A stretch of DNA of 64,000 bases from Ornithinimicrobium faecis (GTDB taxonomy: Bacteria > Actinomycetota > Actinomycetes > Actinomycetales > Dermatophilaceae), in NCBI RefSeq assembly GCF_023923225.1, contig NZ_CP099489.1, forward strand, positions 3,906,001-3,970,000, written 5' to 3'. Every line of letters begins with the position of its first letter. Positions within the stretch are counted from its first letter, which is position 1. Position numbers and translations under genes: made by a program. Shown here piece after piece: positions 34,175 through 43,324 of the stretch. The notes below the pieces were generated by a model. The model was not told the origin of the DNA. It did no database searches and was given only the letters and a program-made list of their open reading frames with translations.

Positions 34175-36823
34175 TTACGCAGTCAGTTGAATCGTCGTCG
34201 CGTCGACAAGCTCGCGATAGCGGTCTGGTGTGCACGTGAGCAGCACCACCTGGGTGCGCTCCCCCGGGCCGGAGAACACGGTGCTCACGCGCTGGAGCCG
34301 CTCCGGGTCGGTGTAACCGAGGGCGTCGTCGATGATGACGGGGACCCCAGCGCCACTCTCGACGAGGCCAGCGACCGCCAGACGGGACAGGATGCCGAGC
34401 TGCTCCTTGGCGCCTCCGGACAGCTGGTCGAACGGGACGCTCGTCCCCTCGAGCGCCCGACTGCTGATGGTGAGGTCATCGGCCACCTCGACGTCGAAGG
34501 AGGCGCCATAGGCCGCCTGACCCAGGCGGCGGATCTCGTCGCGGTAGGGACGCACGTAGGCACGGTGCGCCGCATCGCGGTGGCGCCCCAGCGTCTCGTG
34601 GAGCTGACGCGCAGCCCGTGCCTTGCCGTGCACGACGTCGAGCACACCCTTCAGCCGCAGGAACTCGTCCACCGCAACGGCATAGACCTCCTGACGCCCC
34701 TCCCCGCTGACCAGCTCAACCTGGCCCTGGACCTGAGCCAGCTGCTGCCGGACCCTGCCGAGGGCGACCTGGTGCTCACGACTGGTCTGCTCGATCCGCG
34801 CCAGGCGCGAGCGCACTCCGTCAACATCAGCCTCTTCAAGGGCCCGGCGGGTGACACCCACCTGCGCCTCGACCCGGGCATAGGCCGACCCTGCGACTTG
34901 CACCGCCTCGCGCAGCGCGTCGTCGGAGCTGTGCTCCTGGCTCTCGGCGAGCCTGCTGCGATCACGCTCGAGCCGCTCAGACACCTCGCTCTGGACGGCA
35001 ACGGCCCGCTCCACCTGGAGCTCGACCTGGTCACACCGACGCTCATGCTCCCGCAGCGCCACCTCAGCCTGCTCCAGGGCGGCCGCAGCCTCCTGTCGCG
35101 CCGCAGAGGCCGCTCTGGAGACCGCACGTGCGGTGGCGACGTCCTCGGGCAGTGGATAGTCCTGTGGCCGGCTGCCGGACAACTCCGCCAGGGTGCTCTG
35201 GGCCTGCTCGAGCTCAGAGCTCAGATGCTCCGGTCGCTGGCCACCGAGGAGGTCGTCGATCTGCTCGGCGACGTGCCTGATGCGTGCTGCGACGGACGCC
35301 CGGTTGACAGCCACCTCACGCGCGGCAGCAAGGTCTCGGACACCGGCCTGCTCGAGCAACTCGCTCTGCAGTCCCTGCGCCGTGGCCAGGTCGGTCGCGA
35401 GCTGGGCCGAGCTCTCCTCCGGCCGGACGGTGACCCGCAGGTCACCGGGCAGCTCGAGGGTGAGGCCGCCCCGAACCGCGAGGTCGGCACCACTCTCCCC
35501 GGAGACGTCGACAGTCTCACCGTTGACGACCACGCTCCGACGCTCGCCGAGGACCTCCACGGACACCCTGGCGCTGCTGGCCTCCAGCCGGGAGCGCAAC
35601 TCCACCACGGTGCGATCGGCGGCCTCCAGCGATCGAACCGCGTCAGCATCAAGATCCGGCAGATCCTCGAGGACCGCTCGCTCGTCGGTCTCCTCGGCAC
35701 GCAGCTGCCTCAACCGCTGCGCCGTGCGCTCCAGCGTGGCCACGCGTGCGGTGACCTCGACGAGCTCGACGTCGGCGCTCGCCCGGCCAGCAACCTCGAC
35801 GGCCTGGTCACGCACCCCCCGCGCGGTGTCGCGTGCCTCGACGAGTGGAGCCGTGTCCTGCTGGAGCGCGGCCAGCGCCTCCTGCTTTTCGGTGATGGAC
35901 TCGGCTGCTGCCCTCAGCCGCTCCTGCGCATCGGTCAGGTCTTGCTGGGCCCGCTCGCGCCGCGCCAGGTCCTCGCCTGCACGAACTGAGTCCTGGCGAG
36001 CGCGGGCCAGCGCGGCGGTCGACTCGTCGTGGGCACGGACGAGCTCGGTGACCTCGGCGTCGTGCTCGCGCGCGGTCGCCAGCTGCGTCGTCAGTGACGT
36101 CTCGCGATCGGTCAGCTCGGTGAGCTCGTTGCGCAACCGCTCGTGACGCTCCACGAGCTCCTGCGTCTCGGTGACGGCCCGGTGGGCATGGACCGCCTCA
36201 TCCCGTGCGGTGGAGGCAGCGGCCACGGCGTCCTTGAGCTCGCCGGTGAGGCGGCCGGTGGCGGTGTAGTAGCGGCGGAACTCCCGCTCCACCTGCTCCA
36301 GCAGCGAGGCCCCATCAGCGGAGTGCAGGTCGACCCCGCTGGCCCCGTCGAGCGCCTCAGTGAGCACCGCACTGTCGGTCAGTGCCATCTGGCCCAGCTC
36401 GCCGCCCTGGGTGAAACGCAGGGCATCCCACAACGGACGGTCCAGGGACTCAGCGAGGATCGCGTCGAGCCGGTGCTGCGCCTCCTCACCAGAGTGGTGC
36501 TCACGCACCGGGCTCAGGATCTCCAACTCGGTGGAGGCTCCGCGCAGCCACTGCTTGGCAAAGCGCAGGCGGTGGCGACCGACGCTGAACTCGGCCTCCA
36601 CGCGCGGCCCGACATCGCGGCCGAGGGGCTTGAGCGCCTTGACAGCCCTCGACTGAGAGGTGGCCTTGGCCCGGGGATCGAGCAGCAGGTCAAAGGCCTC
36701 CAGCAAGGTGGTCTTGCCCACCTCGTTGGGACCCTCGATGACGACGACCCCGGTGTCGGGGAAGTCGATGGACCGGTCCACGACGCCCTTGACGTCGCGC
36801 AGGTGCAGGCGGTGCAGCTTCAT
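34175..36823 (-). CDS. SMC-like AAA ATPase, YhaN/SbcC type without zinc hook
   Basis: An 882-residue ATPase with a split ABC-type head. The N-terminus is MKLHRLHLRDVKGVVDRSID with Walker A VVIEGPNEVGKTTLLEAF (about 28-45). A long coiled coil rich in Glu, Gln, Arg and Ala spans about 200-690. The C-terminal head carries the signature LSGGAKEQLGILSRLAVAGL (about 795) and Walker B VPVIIDDALGYTDPERL. The coil shows only a lone Cys and no CxxC zinc hook, which distinguishes it from SbcC/Rad50 and points to the YhaN (AAA_27) group. Its ATG overlaps the nuclease gene stop (ATGA). Together they probably process broken DNA ends. Confidence 0.88.
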   Translation of the reverse strand: MKLHRLHLRDVKGVVDRSIDFPDTGVVVIEGPNEVGKTTLLEAFDLLLDPRAKATSQSRAVKALKPLGRDVGPRVEAEFSVGRHRLRFAKQWLRGASTELEILSPVREHHSGEEAQHRLDAILAESLDRPLWDALRFTQGGELGQMALTDSAVLTEALDGASGVDLHSADGASLLEQVEREFRRYYTATGRLTGELKDAVAAASTARDEAVHAHRAVTETQELVERHERLRNELTELTDRETSLTTQLATAREHDAEVTELVRAHDESTAALARARQDSVRAGEDLARRERAQQDLTDAQERLRAAAESITEKQEALAALQQDTAPLVEARDTARGVRDQAVEVAGRASADVELVEVTARVATLERTAQRLRQLRAEETDERAVLEDLPDLDADAVRSLEAADRTVVELRSRLEASSARVSVEVLGERRSVVVNGETVDVSGESGADLAVRGGLTLELPGDLRVTVRPEESSAQLATDLATAQGLQSELLEQAGVRDLAAAREVAVNRASVAARIRHVAEQIDDLLGGQRPEHLSSELEQAQSTLAELSGSRPQDYPLPEDVATARAVSRAASAARQEAAAALEQAEVALREHERRCDQVELQVERAVAVQSEVSERLERDRSRLAESQEHSSDDALREAVQVAGSAYARVEAQVGVTRRALEEADVDGVRSRLARIEQTSREHQVALGRVRQQLAQVQGQVELVSGEGRQEVYAVAVDEFLRLKGVLDVVHGKARAARQLHETLGRHRDAAHRAYVRPYRDEIRRLGQAAYGASFDVEVADDLTISSRALEGTSVPFDQLSGGAKEQLGILSRLAVAGLVESGAGVPVIIDDALGYTDPERLQRVSTVFSGPGERTQVVLLTCTPDRYRELVDATTIQLTA

Positions 36824-38088
36824 CGTGCCTCCTCCCGCGCCAGGCGATACAGCAGTGACAGGGCGTCGGCGGCGCTGCGCTGATCATCCTCGCCGTCCGG
36901 GACGAACTCCCAGGCCAACGGGTTGGAGTCGTCATGCTGACTGGCGTCGTCGTCAGCCTGCTCGTCACCCAGCTCACGCGCACCGGCGGGTGTCTCCTCG
37001 GTCACGGCCAGGTCGCGCATCTCCTCAGCGGCCGCGCTCACGAAGCCGCCCAGCTGCAGGTCGGACAGTTGCGCGCCGTCGGCGCTGATGCCGACGTTGG
37101 TGTGCCGGTCCCACTGGTGGAGCGCGGCAAAGACCTCGCCCTGCTCATCCAGCAGGTCGGTCAGCGCGGCATGGTCACCGACGCCGAGCACCCCCTGCAG
37201 CGCCAGCCGGACCACCGTGCGGTCCTTGTCAGCGATGGCCGACAACTCACTTGCCAGGGCGCTCACGTCCCGTGCTCCGGAGACCTCACGGCGGATGGTG
37301 CGGAACGTCCAGGTCCCGATGTGGTGCGCCGTCACGTCCGGGCGCTGCCCCTCGGTCAGCTCGACGACGAGGACGTCCCCGGGCTGGGTCTCCCGGTGAT
37401 CGGTGACCTCGGGCGCACCGGAATACCACACAGCACCGCTGTCCCCCACGCTCGTGCGCGAGTGCCGGTCGCCCAGGGCGACGTAGTGGATGCGGCCCGC
37501 GGCAAGCTCCGTCTCCAGGGGCTCCAGCGCGATGGCGCCGCGGTTGTGTCGGTCCGGGTCGAGGAGGTCGACTGCTCCGTGACCCACCACGATCCGCAGC
37601 GGGTCCGCGGAGGCGGCTGTCGGCATACGGCCGCTGGCCAGGGCTGCGGTGACGGACGCCCCCACCAGGTCGTGGTCGGGGTGCTTGCCTGACCACGGCG
37701 CCGGGATGAGCTCCACCCCGTCGCCCACCGAGACGGGCTCGGAGGAGTCCAGGACGTGCACGTGCGCAGGACAGTCGCGCACGAACTGTGGGCTGCGATA
37801 GATGGTGAGGGGGTCGAGCGGGTCGTGGTTGCCGGGCAGCAGATAGACCGGCACCGGGACCGTGGCCAGGGCCTCCAGCGCTCGCCCCACCGTCTGCCGG
37901 GACAGCTGGTTGGTCTCAAAGACATCCCCGCACACCACCACCAAGTCGCACCGCTGGTCACGTGCGAGGTCACCGATGCGCCGGATCGCATCGATCCGGG
38001 CGGCGGAGAACCGGGCCTGGGCCTCGCCGCCCAGATGGCGGCGGGTCATGCCGATCTGCCAGTCGGCGGTGTGCAGAAAGCGGACCAT
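36820..38088 (-). CDS. SbcD/YhaO-like DNA-repair metallophosphoesterase
   Basis: A 422-residue two-metal phosphodiesterase, the nuclease partner of the overlapping ATPase. Metal-binding motifs are in order: FLHTADWQIGM (D-x-H/Q type), VVVCGDVFETN (GD), LLPGNHDPLDP (GNHD), VVGHGAVD and ALGDRHSRT. The length and C-terminal capping domain fit the SbcD/Mre11 class. ATG 38088 has a GGAGGAG ribosome site. The C-terminus is acidic (residues about 365-395) before REEAR. The operon is divergent from the CNNM genes. Substrate preference, double-strand break ends or hairpins, is inferred from the family. Confidence 0.9.
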   Translation of the reverse strand: MVRFLHTADWQIGMTRRHLGGEAQARFSAARIDAIRRIGDLARDQRCDLVVVCGDVFETNQLSRQTVGRALEALATVPVPVYLLPGNHDPLDPLTIYRSPQFVRDCPAHVHVLDSSEPVSVGDGVELIPAPWSGKHPDHDLVGASVTAALASGRMPTAASADPLRIVVGHGAVDLLDPDRHNRGAIALEPLETELAAGRIHYVALGDRHSRTSVGDSGAVWYSGAPEVTDHRETQPGDVLVVELTEGQRPDVTAHHIGTWTFRTIRREVSGARDVSALASELSAIADKDRTVVRLALQGVLGVGDHAALTDLLDEQGEVFAALHQWDRHTNVGISADGAQLSDLQLGGFVSAAAEEMRDLAVTEETPAGARELGDEQADDDASQHDDSNPLAWEFVPDGEDDQRSAADALSLLYRLAREEAR

Positions 38089-38240
38089 TGCGTCTCCTCC
38101 CTTGGTGGTGTCCCCACCGTAGGAGAGAGCACTGACAGACCCCGGCTGGCGCACCGGCCGGCCCCGGATCGGAGGCGCTATTGGCCGGGTCTGTCCACAG
38201 GAATATGGGTGCGGGGGCCACAAGCGAGTATCCTCGTGAC

Positions 38241-38351
38241 ATGCATAAACAGGCAGACCCAGTGGACGAACCAGCAGAGCCCAGTAGTACCGGGCCGGGC
38301 TCGGCCCGGCGCTTCACCCACACTGCCCCGCAGGGGACCGCAACGTGCTGA
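38241..38351 (+). CDS. Leaderless upstream ORF (36 aa, Asp/Glu/Pro-rich start) before the CNNM operon
   Basis: ATG 38241 lies 6 nt after TATCCT (38229-38234), the same leaderless spacing used by many genes here, so ribosomes should start on this ORF. Residues 5-14 read A-D-P-V-D-E-P-A-E-P. The stop TGA (38349-38351) overlaps the GTG start of the CNNM gene at 38345, in another frame. Acid/Pro-rich leader peptides such as MgtL of enterobacteria destabilise ribosomes when Mg2+ is low and switch on Mg2+ transport genes. The downstream genes belong to a Mg2+-transport family, so the same logic is proposed. The peptide itself matches no family I know. Confidence 0.55.
   Translation: MHKQADPVDEPAEPSSTGPGSARRFTHTAPQGTATC
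38290..38309 (+). promoter_or_regulatory. GC-rich attenuator-like hairpin inside the leader ORF
   Basis: CCGGGCCG-GGCT-CGGCCCGG is a perfect 8-bp stem with a 4-nt loop, lying downstream of the acidic/proline codons and 35 nt before the CNNM start. A ribosome translating the leader would melt it. It lacks a U-tract, so control could be by Rho or by blocking initiation. Confidence 0.5.
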
Positions 38352-39733
38352 TCGTCAGCGGCCTGCTCGTCATTTTCGTGCTCACCGTCCTGACCGGCTA
38401 TTTCGTGGCCCAGGAGTTTGCCTACGTCTCGGTCGACCGCGGCCAGCTGCAGAAGCTGGCCGACGAGGGCGACCCGGCAGCGGCGCGAGCCCTGAAGGTG
38501 ACCTCCCGCCTCTCCTTCACCCTCTCCGGTGCCCAGTTCGGCATCACCCTGACCGCCCTGCTCGTCGGCTTCGCCGGAGAGCCCTTGCTGGGTCGCGGCC
38601 TCGCCAACGTGATGGGCTTCACCGACCTGTCCCCCGCCGCCACGACCTCCCTGTCCCTGGCCATCACCCTGGTCTTCGCGACCGGCATCCAGATGGTGAT
38701 CGGTGAGCTTGGTCCCAAGAACCTGGCCATCGCCCGGCCGGTGCCCCTGGCACGGGCGCTGTCCCGCTCCACGCTGATCTATCTCGCCGTGGCCGGACCG
38801 ATCATCGGTCTGTTCGACCGGGCCTCCAACGCCCTGCTGCGGTCGGTGGGCATCGAGCCGCTCGAGGAGCTCCCGCAGGGAGCCACCCCCGAGGAGTTGC
38901 ACCGCATCATCGACGAGGCGCACACAGGCGGCCTGCTGGACGAGGACCTCTCCCGCCTGCTGGGCCGCGGCCTTGCCTTCCGCAACCACGTCGCGCAGGA
39001 GGTCATGACCCCGCGCATCGACGTCGAGACCGTCCAGGCCGACGAGCCCGCGGCCCGCGTCCTGGAGCTGCTGGAGACCGGGCACTCCCGTTTCCCCGTC
39101 ATTGGCCGCGACATCGACGACATCGTCGGCGTCATCGGCCTGCACGAGCTGCTCGCGGTCCCCGCGGCGCAGCGCCCCACGGCCACGGTCCGCGACCTGG
39201 CCAGCGACGCCCTGATCATCCCGGAGAGCCTGCCGCTGCCCCGGGTGCTGGAGCAGATGCGCGAGTCACACCGGCAGATCGCCGTCGTCGTGGATGAGTA
39301 CGGCGGCTTTGCCGGCATCATCACCTTCGAGGACGTCGCCGAGGAGGTCGTGGGCGAGATCTGGGACGAGGGAGACACCGAGGAGGAGTCCGTCGAGGAG
39401 CAACCCGACGGCACCTGGGAGGTCCCCGCCCGCCTGCGCCTGGACGAGGTGCTGGACACCACCGGGGTGGCCCTGCCCGAGCACGAGGACTATGACACCG
39501 TCTCCGGCTTGATCATGGAGCGGCTGGAGCGCGTCGCTGAGGAGGGCGACACGATAGAGGTCGCCTGGGACGCCCGGGATGAGCACGGGTCCCCCGAAGT
39601 GCACCGGGTCCGCCTCGACGTGCTGTCGGTGCAGCGCTTCGTGCCCGACATGGTGCGGGTGCATGCCCCCACCACGCATCCGGGATCACTGGCCGATGAA
39701 GAGGTCCGCGCGGTCGAGGAGGTGGCCTCGTGA
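38345..39733 (+). CDS. CNNM/CorC-type transporter (hemolysin family protein), first copy
   Basis: A 462-residue membrane protein of the CNNM/CorC (MpfA, YfjD) family, linked to Mg2+ or Co2+ export. Layout: DUF21 membrane domain with four hydrophobic segments (about 1-190, including LSGAQFGITLTALLVGF and IGELGPKNLAIARP), a CBS pair (about 205-335, VMTPRIDVETVQAD and VVVDEYGGFAGIITFEDV), then the C-terminal CorC_HlyC/transporter-associated domain (about 350-440). GTG 38345 overlaps the leader-ORF stop; no independent strong ribosome site is obvious, suggesting coupling to the leader. It overlaps the second copy by 4 nt. Confidence 0.93.
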   Translation: MLIVSGLLVIFVLTVLTGYFVAQEFAYVSVDRGQLQKLADEGDPAAARALKVTSRLSFTLSGAQFGITLTALLVGFAGEPLLGRGLANVMGFTDLSPAATTSLSLAITLVFATGIQMVIGELGPKNLAIARPVPLARALSRSTLIYLAVAGPIIGLFDRASNALLRSVGIEPLEELPQGATPEELHRIIDEAHTGGLLDEDLSRLLGRGLAFRNHVAQEVMTPRIDVETVQADEPAARVLELLETGHSRFPVIGRDIDDIVGVIGLHELLAVPAAQRPTATVRDLASDALIIPESLPLPRVLEQMRESHRQIAVVVDEYGGFAGIITFEDVAEEVVGEIWDEGDTEEESVEEQPDGTWEVPARLRLDEVLDTTGVALPEHEDYDTVSGLIMERLERVAEEGDTIEVAWDARDEHGSPEVHRVRLDVLSVQRFVPDMVRVHAPTTHPGSLADEEVRAVEEVAS

Positions 39734-40806
39734 GCACGAGCACCGCTCTCCTGGTCAGCATCGTGCTGCTGGTCCTGAACGCCTTCTTTGTCGCGGCCGA
39801 GTTTGCCGTGGTCGCTGCCAAGCGCCACCGCCTGGAGGAGCGTGCGTCCGACGGCAGTCGCGCCGCCAAGGCCGCCGTCTCGGCCAGCAAGGAGCTCTCG
39901 CTCATGCTGGCTGGTGCCCAGCTCGGCATCACCCTGTGCACGCTGGGACTGGGCGCCCTGGCCGAGCCGGCCGTGGCCACGCTGCTGGAGCCGCTCATCC
40001 ACTGGGTCGGGCTGCCCGCTGCGCTGACCCACGTCATCGCCGTGATCATCGCCGTGGCCCTGGTCGTCTTCCTGCACATGGTGGTCGGCGAGATGGCCCC
40101 GAAGTCGTGGGCGATCTCGCACCCGGAGACCTCGGCGGTGTTGCTCGCCCTGCCGTTCCGCGCCTTCACCTGGCTGAGCCGCCCGCTCATCTGGGTTCTC
40201 AACGAGTTGGCCAACCTGATGCTGCGGGCCTTTAAGGTGCAACCGGTCGACACCGTGAGTGCCACCCACGGTCCAGCGGAGCTGCAGCTGCTGCTGGCGC
40301 AGTCCCACCAGCACGGGGTGCTCCCCGACGCGGACCACGCGATGCTCACCGGAGCCCTCAAGCTCGAGGAGGAGACGATCGGCTCGGTGATGTTCCCCGT
40401 CTCCGACGCCGTCTGCGTCCCCCACACGGGCACCGCCCGCGACGTGGAGGACATCTGCCACGAGAGTGGCCGCTCGCGTCTCTTCGTGACCCGCGACGGC
40501 CAGATCACCGGTCTGGTTCACGTCCGGGATGCAGTGCGGGCGACGGCCGCCTCCCAGACGGAGTATGCCGTGACTCGCCTGGAGCAGGCGGCCATCACTC
40601 TCCCTGGGTCCCTGCCGCTCATCGACGCGGTCCAGCGGATGCGTCTGGAGCGCGCCCAGCTCGCCCTGGTCGGTGAACCGGACAGGCCCGTGGTCGGGCT
40701 CATCTCTCTGGAGGACCTGCTCGAGCAGATCCTTGGCGAGTTCGACGACGAGACGGACGAGCCGATGGCGGGTGCCCAGCACATGCAACCTACGCCTACA
40801 GCCTGA
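39730..40806 (+). CDS. CNNM/CorC-type transporter, second copy lacking the C-terminal domain
   Basis: A 358-residue paralogue of the preceding gene. It has the DUF21 membrane domain (about 1-190, FFVAAEFAVVAAKRHRLEER, LAGAQLGITLCTLGLGAL, VVGEMAPKSWAISHP) and a CBS pair (about 205-335, VGLISLEDLLEQILGEF), then stops; the CorC_HlyC domain present in the first copy is absent. GTG 39730 overlaps the upstream stop (GTGA). A tandem long/short CNNM pair is common in actinobacteria, so the two may form a heteromer. The CBS sequence is more diverged than in the first copy. Confidence 0.92.
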   Translation: MSTSTALLVSIVLLVLNAFFVAAEFAVVAAKRHRLEERASDGSRAAKAAVSASKELSLMLAGAQLGITLCTLGLGALAEPAVATLLEPLIHWVGLPAALTHVIAVIIAVALVVFLHMVVGEMAPKSWAISHPETSAVLLALPFRAFTWLSRPLIWVLNELANLMLRAFKVQPVDTVSATHGPAELQLLLAQSHQHGVLPDADHAMLTGALKLEEETIGSVMFPVSDAVCVPHTGTARDVEDICHESGRSRLFVTRDGQITGLVHVRDAVRATAASQTEYAVTRLEQAAITLPGSLPLIDAVQRMRLERAQLALVGEPDRPVVGLISLEDLLEQILGEFDDETDEPMAGAQHMQPTPTA

Positions 40807-40859
40807 CCGGCGTCACCCGGCAGCCCGGGCTTCAAGAATGGCCGTACGGACGCCGCCCC

Positions 40860-41558
40860 TCATGGAGCGGGGAGCGGGGGATATAGACCTTCCGGTTCCT
40901 TTGGGCAGGCTCCATACAGTTCTGCCACCGCAGCCTCGGACTCGGGTGTTGCCTCCGAGAATGGATTCCACCAATCCTCTGAACTGTAATACTGACCAAG
41001 CCACGCTTCTTGGGACGGTGCGACCGAGATGGGATACCCGAGGCGCTCGACGCAGGGTGCTGATTCCACCAGGTGCTCATAGTATTCCTGCGCTGGAACT
41101 AGCGGCAACTCCTGTCGTCGCCTCGGATCCAGAGGATACCGCGCCTGACACACGTAGACTGCCTCGTTGAGTGCGCCAATCTGGTCATCGGGAACGCGCG
41201 GCGGAATCACGCCCCCGTCACGTGTCGCTTTCGCATCGAAGCCAAACTCTGCGAGACAATCCACCTGCACACTGGCGAACTCTTCCTCTTCGATGAACCT
41301 CACGATCTCAACGGGTGGTGGATCGTCAACCCGATTTCCAGCAGCCAACTCTGGCCACCGCTGTTGCTCCAGGGCAACCATTTCCTCAAAAGATTCCGCG
41401 TCGCCCCAGTCTGGGACAACCCCCTCTGGAGTCCCTTGATTGTCAGCCTTCTGAACTTGGGGTTCAGCGGTCTGTGTTGACGAATCCACGTTATGGGCAC
41501 TGCATGCAGTGCCCATAAAGCAAACTATGACCACACCGACATATCCGACACGCCTCAT
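40860..41558 (-). CDS. Four-cysteine lipoprotein of unknown function (paralogue of 52628-53200)
   Basis: A 232-residue precursor with a signal peptide ending G-T-A-C (Cys about 19), so it should be anchored outside the membrane. The mature protein has Cys residues in VDCLAEFGFDA, YVCQARYP, APCVERLGYP and YGACPKEP, and the pattern C-x-E-x-G-F ... C ... YP ... S-x-x-C-x-E-x-x-G ... P-S-x-E-x-W. The same order occurs in the lipoprotein at 52.6 kb, so they are paralogues, probably with two disulfides. Base composition is lower in GC than neighbours. The gene borders a mobile-element patch. Function unknown. Confidence 0.8.
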   Translation of the reverse strand: MRRVGYVGVVIVCFMGTACSAHNVDSSTQTAEPQVQKADNQGTPEGVVPDWGDAESFEEMVALEQQRWPELAAGNRVDDPPPVEIVRFIEEEEFASVQVDCLAEFGFDAKATRDGGVIPPRVPDDQIGALNEAVYVCQARYPLDPRRRQELPLVPAQEYYEHLVESAPCVERLGYPISVAPSQEAWLGQYYSSEDWWNPFSEATPESEAAVAELYGACPKEPEGLYPPLPAP

Positions 41559-41875
41559 GCGTGACTAGGCAGGTGGGTAGCCAACCACTTAACACCGCGT
41601 CCGCCAGGAATTGGACAAATGCTTCCTTCGCGTGCGCTCAAAACGTAAATAACTTCAACGGCAACCTGAACTCTTGAGTGCATCTCAAGACTTCTTTGCG
41701 CCACACGATTGCCCTGGAGGGCAGTAGCAGCCAGCCGTGGGCTTGCCATATCTATCCATTTCGACTTCTCCCCTGCTTCCCTAGCGCGAATGTGCTACAC
41801 GTCACTCCCATGAGCGCACGAGGAATGTACACCGCTCGACGTGCCGACGTCAATGCGACGAGACTCACCTAAAGT
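41559..41875. other. Low-GC gene-free stretch left of the ISL3 element
   Basis: This is upstream DNA of the lipoprotein gene with a composition unlike the surrounding core genome. No gene with a credible start or family match was found on either strand, and no strong repeat. Confidence 0.4.
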
Positions 41876-43311
41876 GGCTCTTCCCAATCGAGGGTGTAGC
41901 GGTGGTGTGATCGGGGGCGGCGCGTCGGTGCGGGGGTGTGGGTCGAGGTCTTCCGATGATGGGAGTTCCTACACCGCCCGATCTGGAAGACCTCGACGTG
42001 CCGGACGCTATCTTCACGACCCCTGACCTGACCACCTTCACCGGACTGGACGAGCTGGGCCTCGTGGCGACTGGCCAGCTGATCGAGCCCGAGCGTGCCG
42101 TCCTGGCCTGCCGGGTGGTGGAACCGGATGACTGGTGCCGCACCTGCGGCAGCCAGGGGTTCGCGCGGGACACCGTGGTCCGGCGGTTCGCGCACGAGCC
42201 GTTCGGGTGGCGACCCACGACGCTGCTGGTCACGGTCCGGCGCTATCGGTGTGCCGAGTGCGCTCACGTGTGGCGCCAGGACAGCAGCAAGGCCGCGCCG
42301 CCGCCGCGAGCGAAGATCTCGTGCGGGGCTGAGGTGGGCCCTGGTCGGGATCGTGGTCCAGCACCTGACCGTGGCCCGGGTCGCCGAAGCCCTCGCGGTG
42401 GCCTGGAGTACCGCTAACGACGCGGTCTTGGACGAAGGACGGCGGGTGCTGATCGATGACCCGCACCGCCTCGACGGCGTGCAGGTCATTGGGGTCGATG
42501 AACACCCCTGGCGGCACACCCGGCGCGGTGACAAGTACGTCACCGTGATCATCGACCTCACCCCCGTGCGCGACGGCACCGGCCCCTCCCGGTTGCTGGA
42601 CATGGTCGAGGGCCGGACCAAGAAGGCTTTCAAGGCCTGGCTGGCGCAGCGGGATCAGGCCTGGCGCGACGGGGTGCAGGTCGTGGCCATGGACGGGTTC
42701 TCGGGCAGTAAATCGGCGACCGCCGAAGAGGTGCCCGAGGCTGTCCCAGTCCTCGATCCCTTCCATGTCGTCCGCCTCGCTGGCGAGGCCCTCGATGAGT
42801 GCCGGCGACGGATCCAGCAGGTCACCCGTGGGCACCGGGGCCGCAAGGGCGATCCGCTGTACAGCGCGCGGCGGACCCTGTCCACCGGAGCGGACCTGCT
42901 CACGGAGGAACAGCAAGACCGGCTCGACAAGCTGTTCGCCGCCGAAGAGCACCTGCAGGTCGAGCTGACCTGGGGCGCCTACCAGGCCATGATCACCGTC
43001 TACCGCGAACCCGACCGCACCCAGGGCGCCACCTTGATGCGCACGCTCATCGATTCCCTTGCCGCCGATGTCCCGGCGCCCCTGGTCGAGCTGCGCAGGC
43101 TCGGCCGTACCCTGTCCCGCCGAGCTGAGGACGTCCTGGCCTACTTTGACCGGCCCCGCACCAGCAATGGGCCCACCGAAGCTCTGAATGGTCGCCTCGA
43201 GCACCTGCGCGGTTCCGCCTTGGGCTTCCGGAACCTCACCAACTACATAGCCCGCGCGCTCCTGGCGGCCGGAGGATTCAGACCCCAACTACACCCTCGA
43301 TTGGGATGAGC
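41876..43311 (+). mobile_element. ISL3-family insertion sequence
   Basis: Terminal inverted repeats of 24 bp bound the element: left GGCTCTTCCCAATCGAGGGT (continuing GTAG, 41876-41899), right the complement with a single mismatch (43288-43311). The interior is one transposase gene in two frames. The flanking 8 bp, CCTAAAGT on the left and CATAATCC on the right, do not match, so no target duplication remains. The right end abuts another IS fragment, implying a nested or recombined insertion. Confidence 0.88.
41956..43309 (+). pseudogene. ISL3-family transposase, interrupted by a frameshift near 42320
   Basis: The first frame (from ATG 41956) gives the N-terminal zinc-finger part: DWCRTCGSQGFARDTVVRRF, VTVRRYRCAECAHVWRQD and RAKIS. 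From about 42320 the sequence continues in the next frame: LRWALVGIVVQHLTVARVAE, then the DDE-type core VQVIGVDEHPWRHTRRGDKY, VVAMDGFSGSKSATAEEVPE, VLDPFHVVRLAGEALD and the late RTSNGPTEALNGRLEHLRG (catalytic Glu). The two frames join at TCG-T-GCG by a +1 shift. No stop codon lies before the join, so a rare programmed shift or a sequencing error cannot be excluded; otherwise the transposase is inactive. Confidence 0.85.
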
Positions 43312-43324
43312 CCATAATCCCCAG

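Noticed and set aside
34142..35989. Plus-strand frame opposite the YhaN-like ATPase
   Set aside because: Shadow composition; the ATPase motifs on the minus strand are clear.
38089..38344. M-box or other known Mg2+ riboswitch before the CNNM operon
   Set aside because: The space between the promoter box and the gene is about 105 nt and holds an ORF and a single hairpin, not the conserved M-box core.
41868..43319. Target-site duplication around the ISL3 element
   Set aside because: The 8 bp on each side (CCTAAAGT and CATAATCC) differ.
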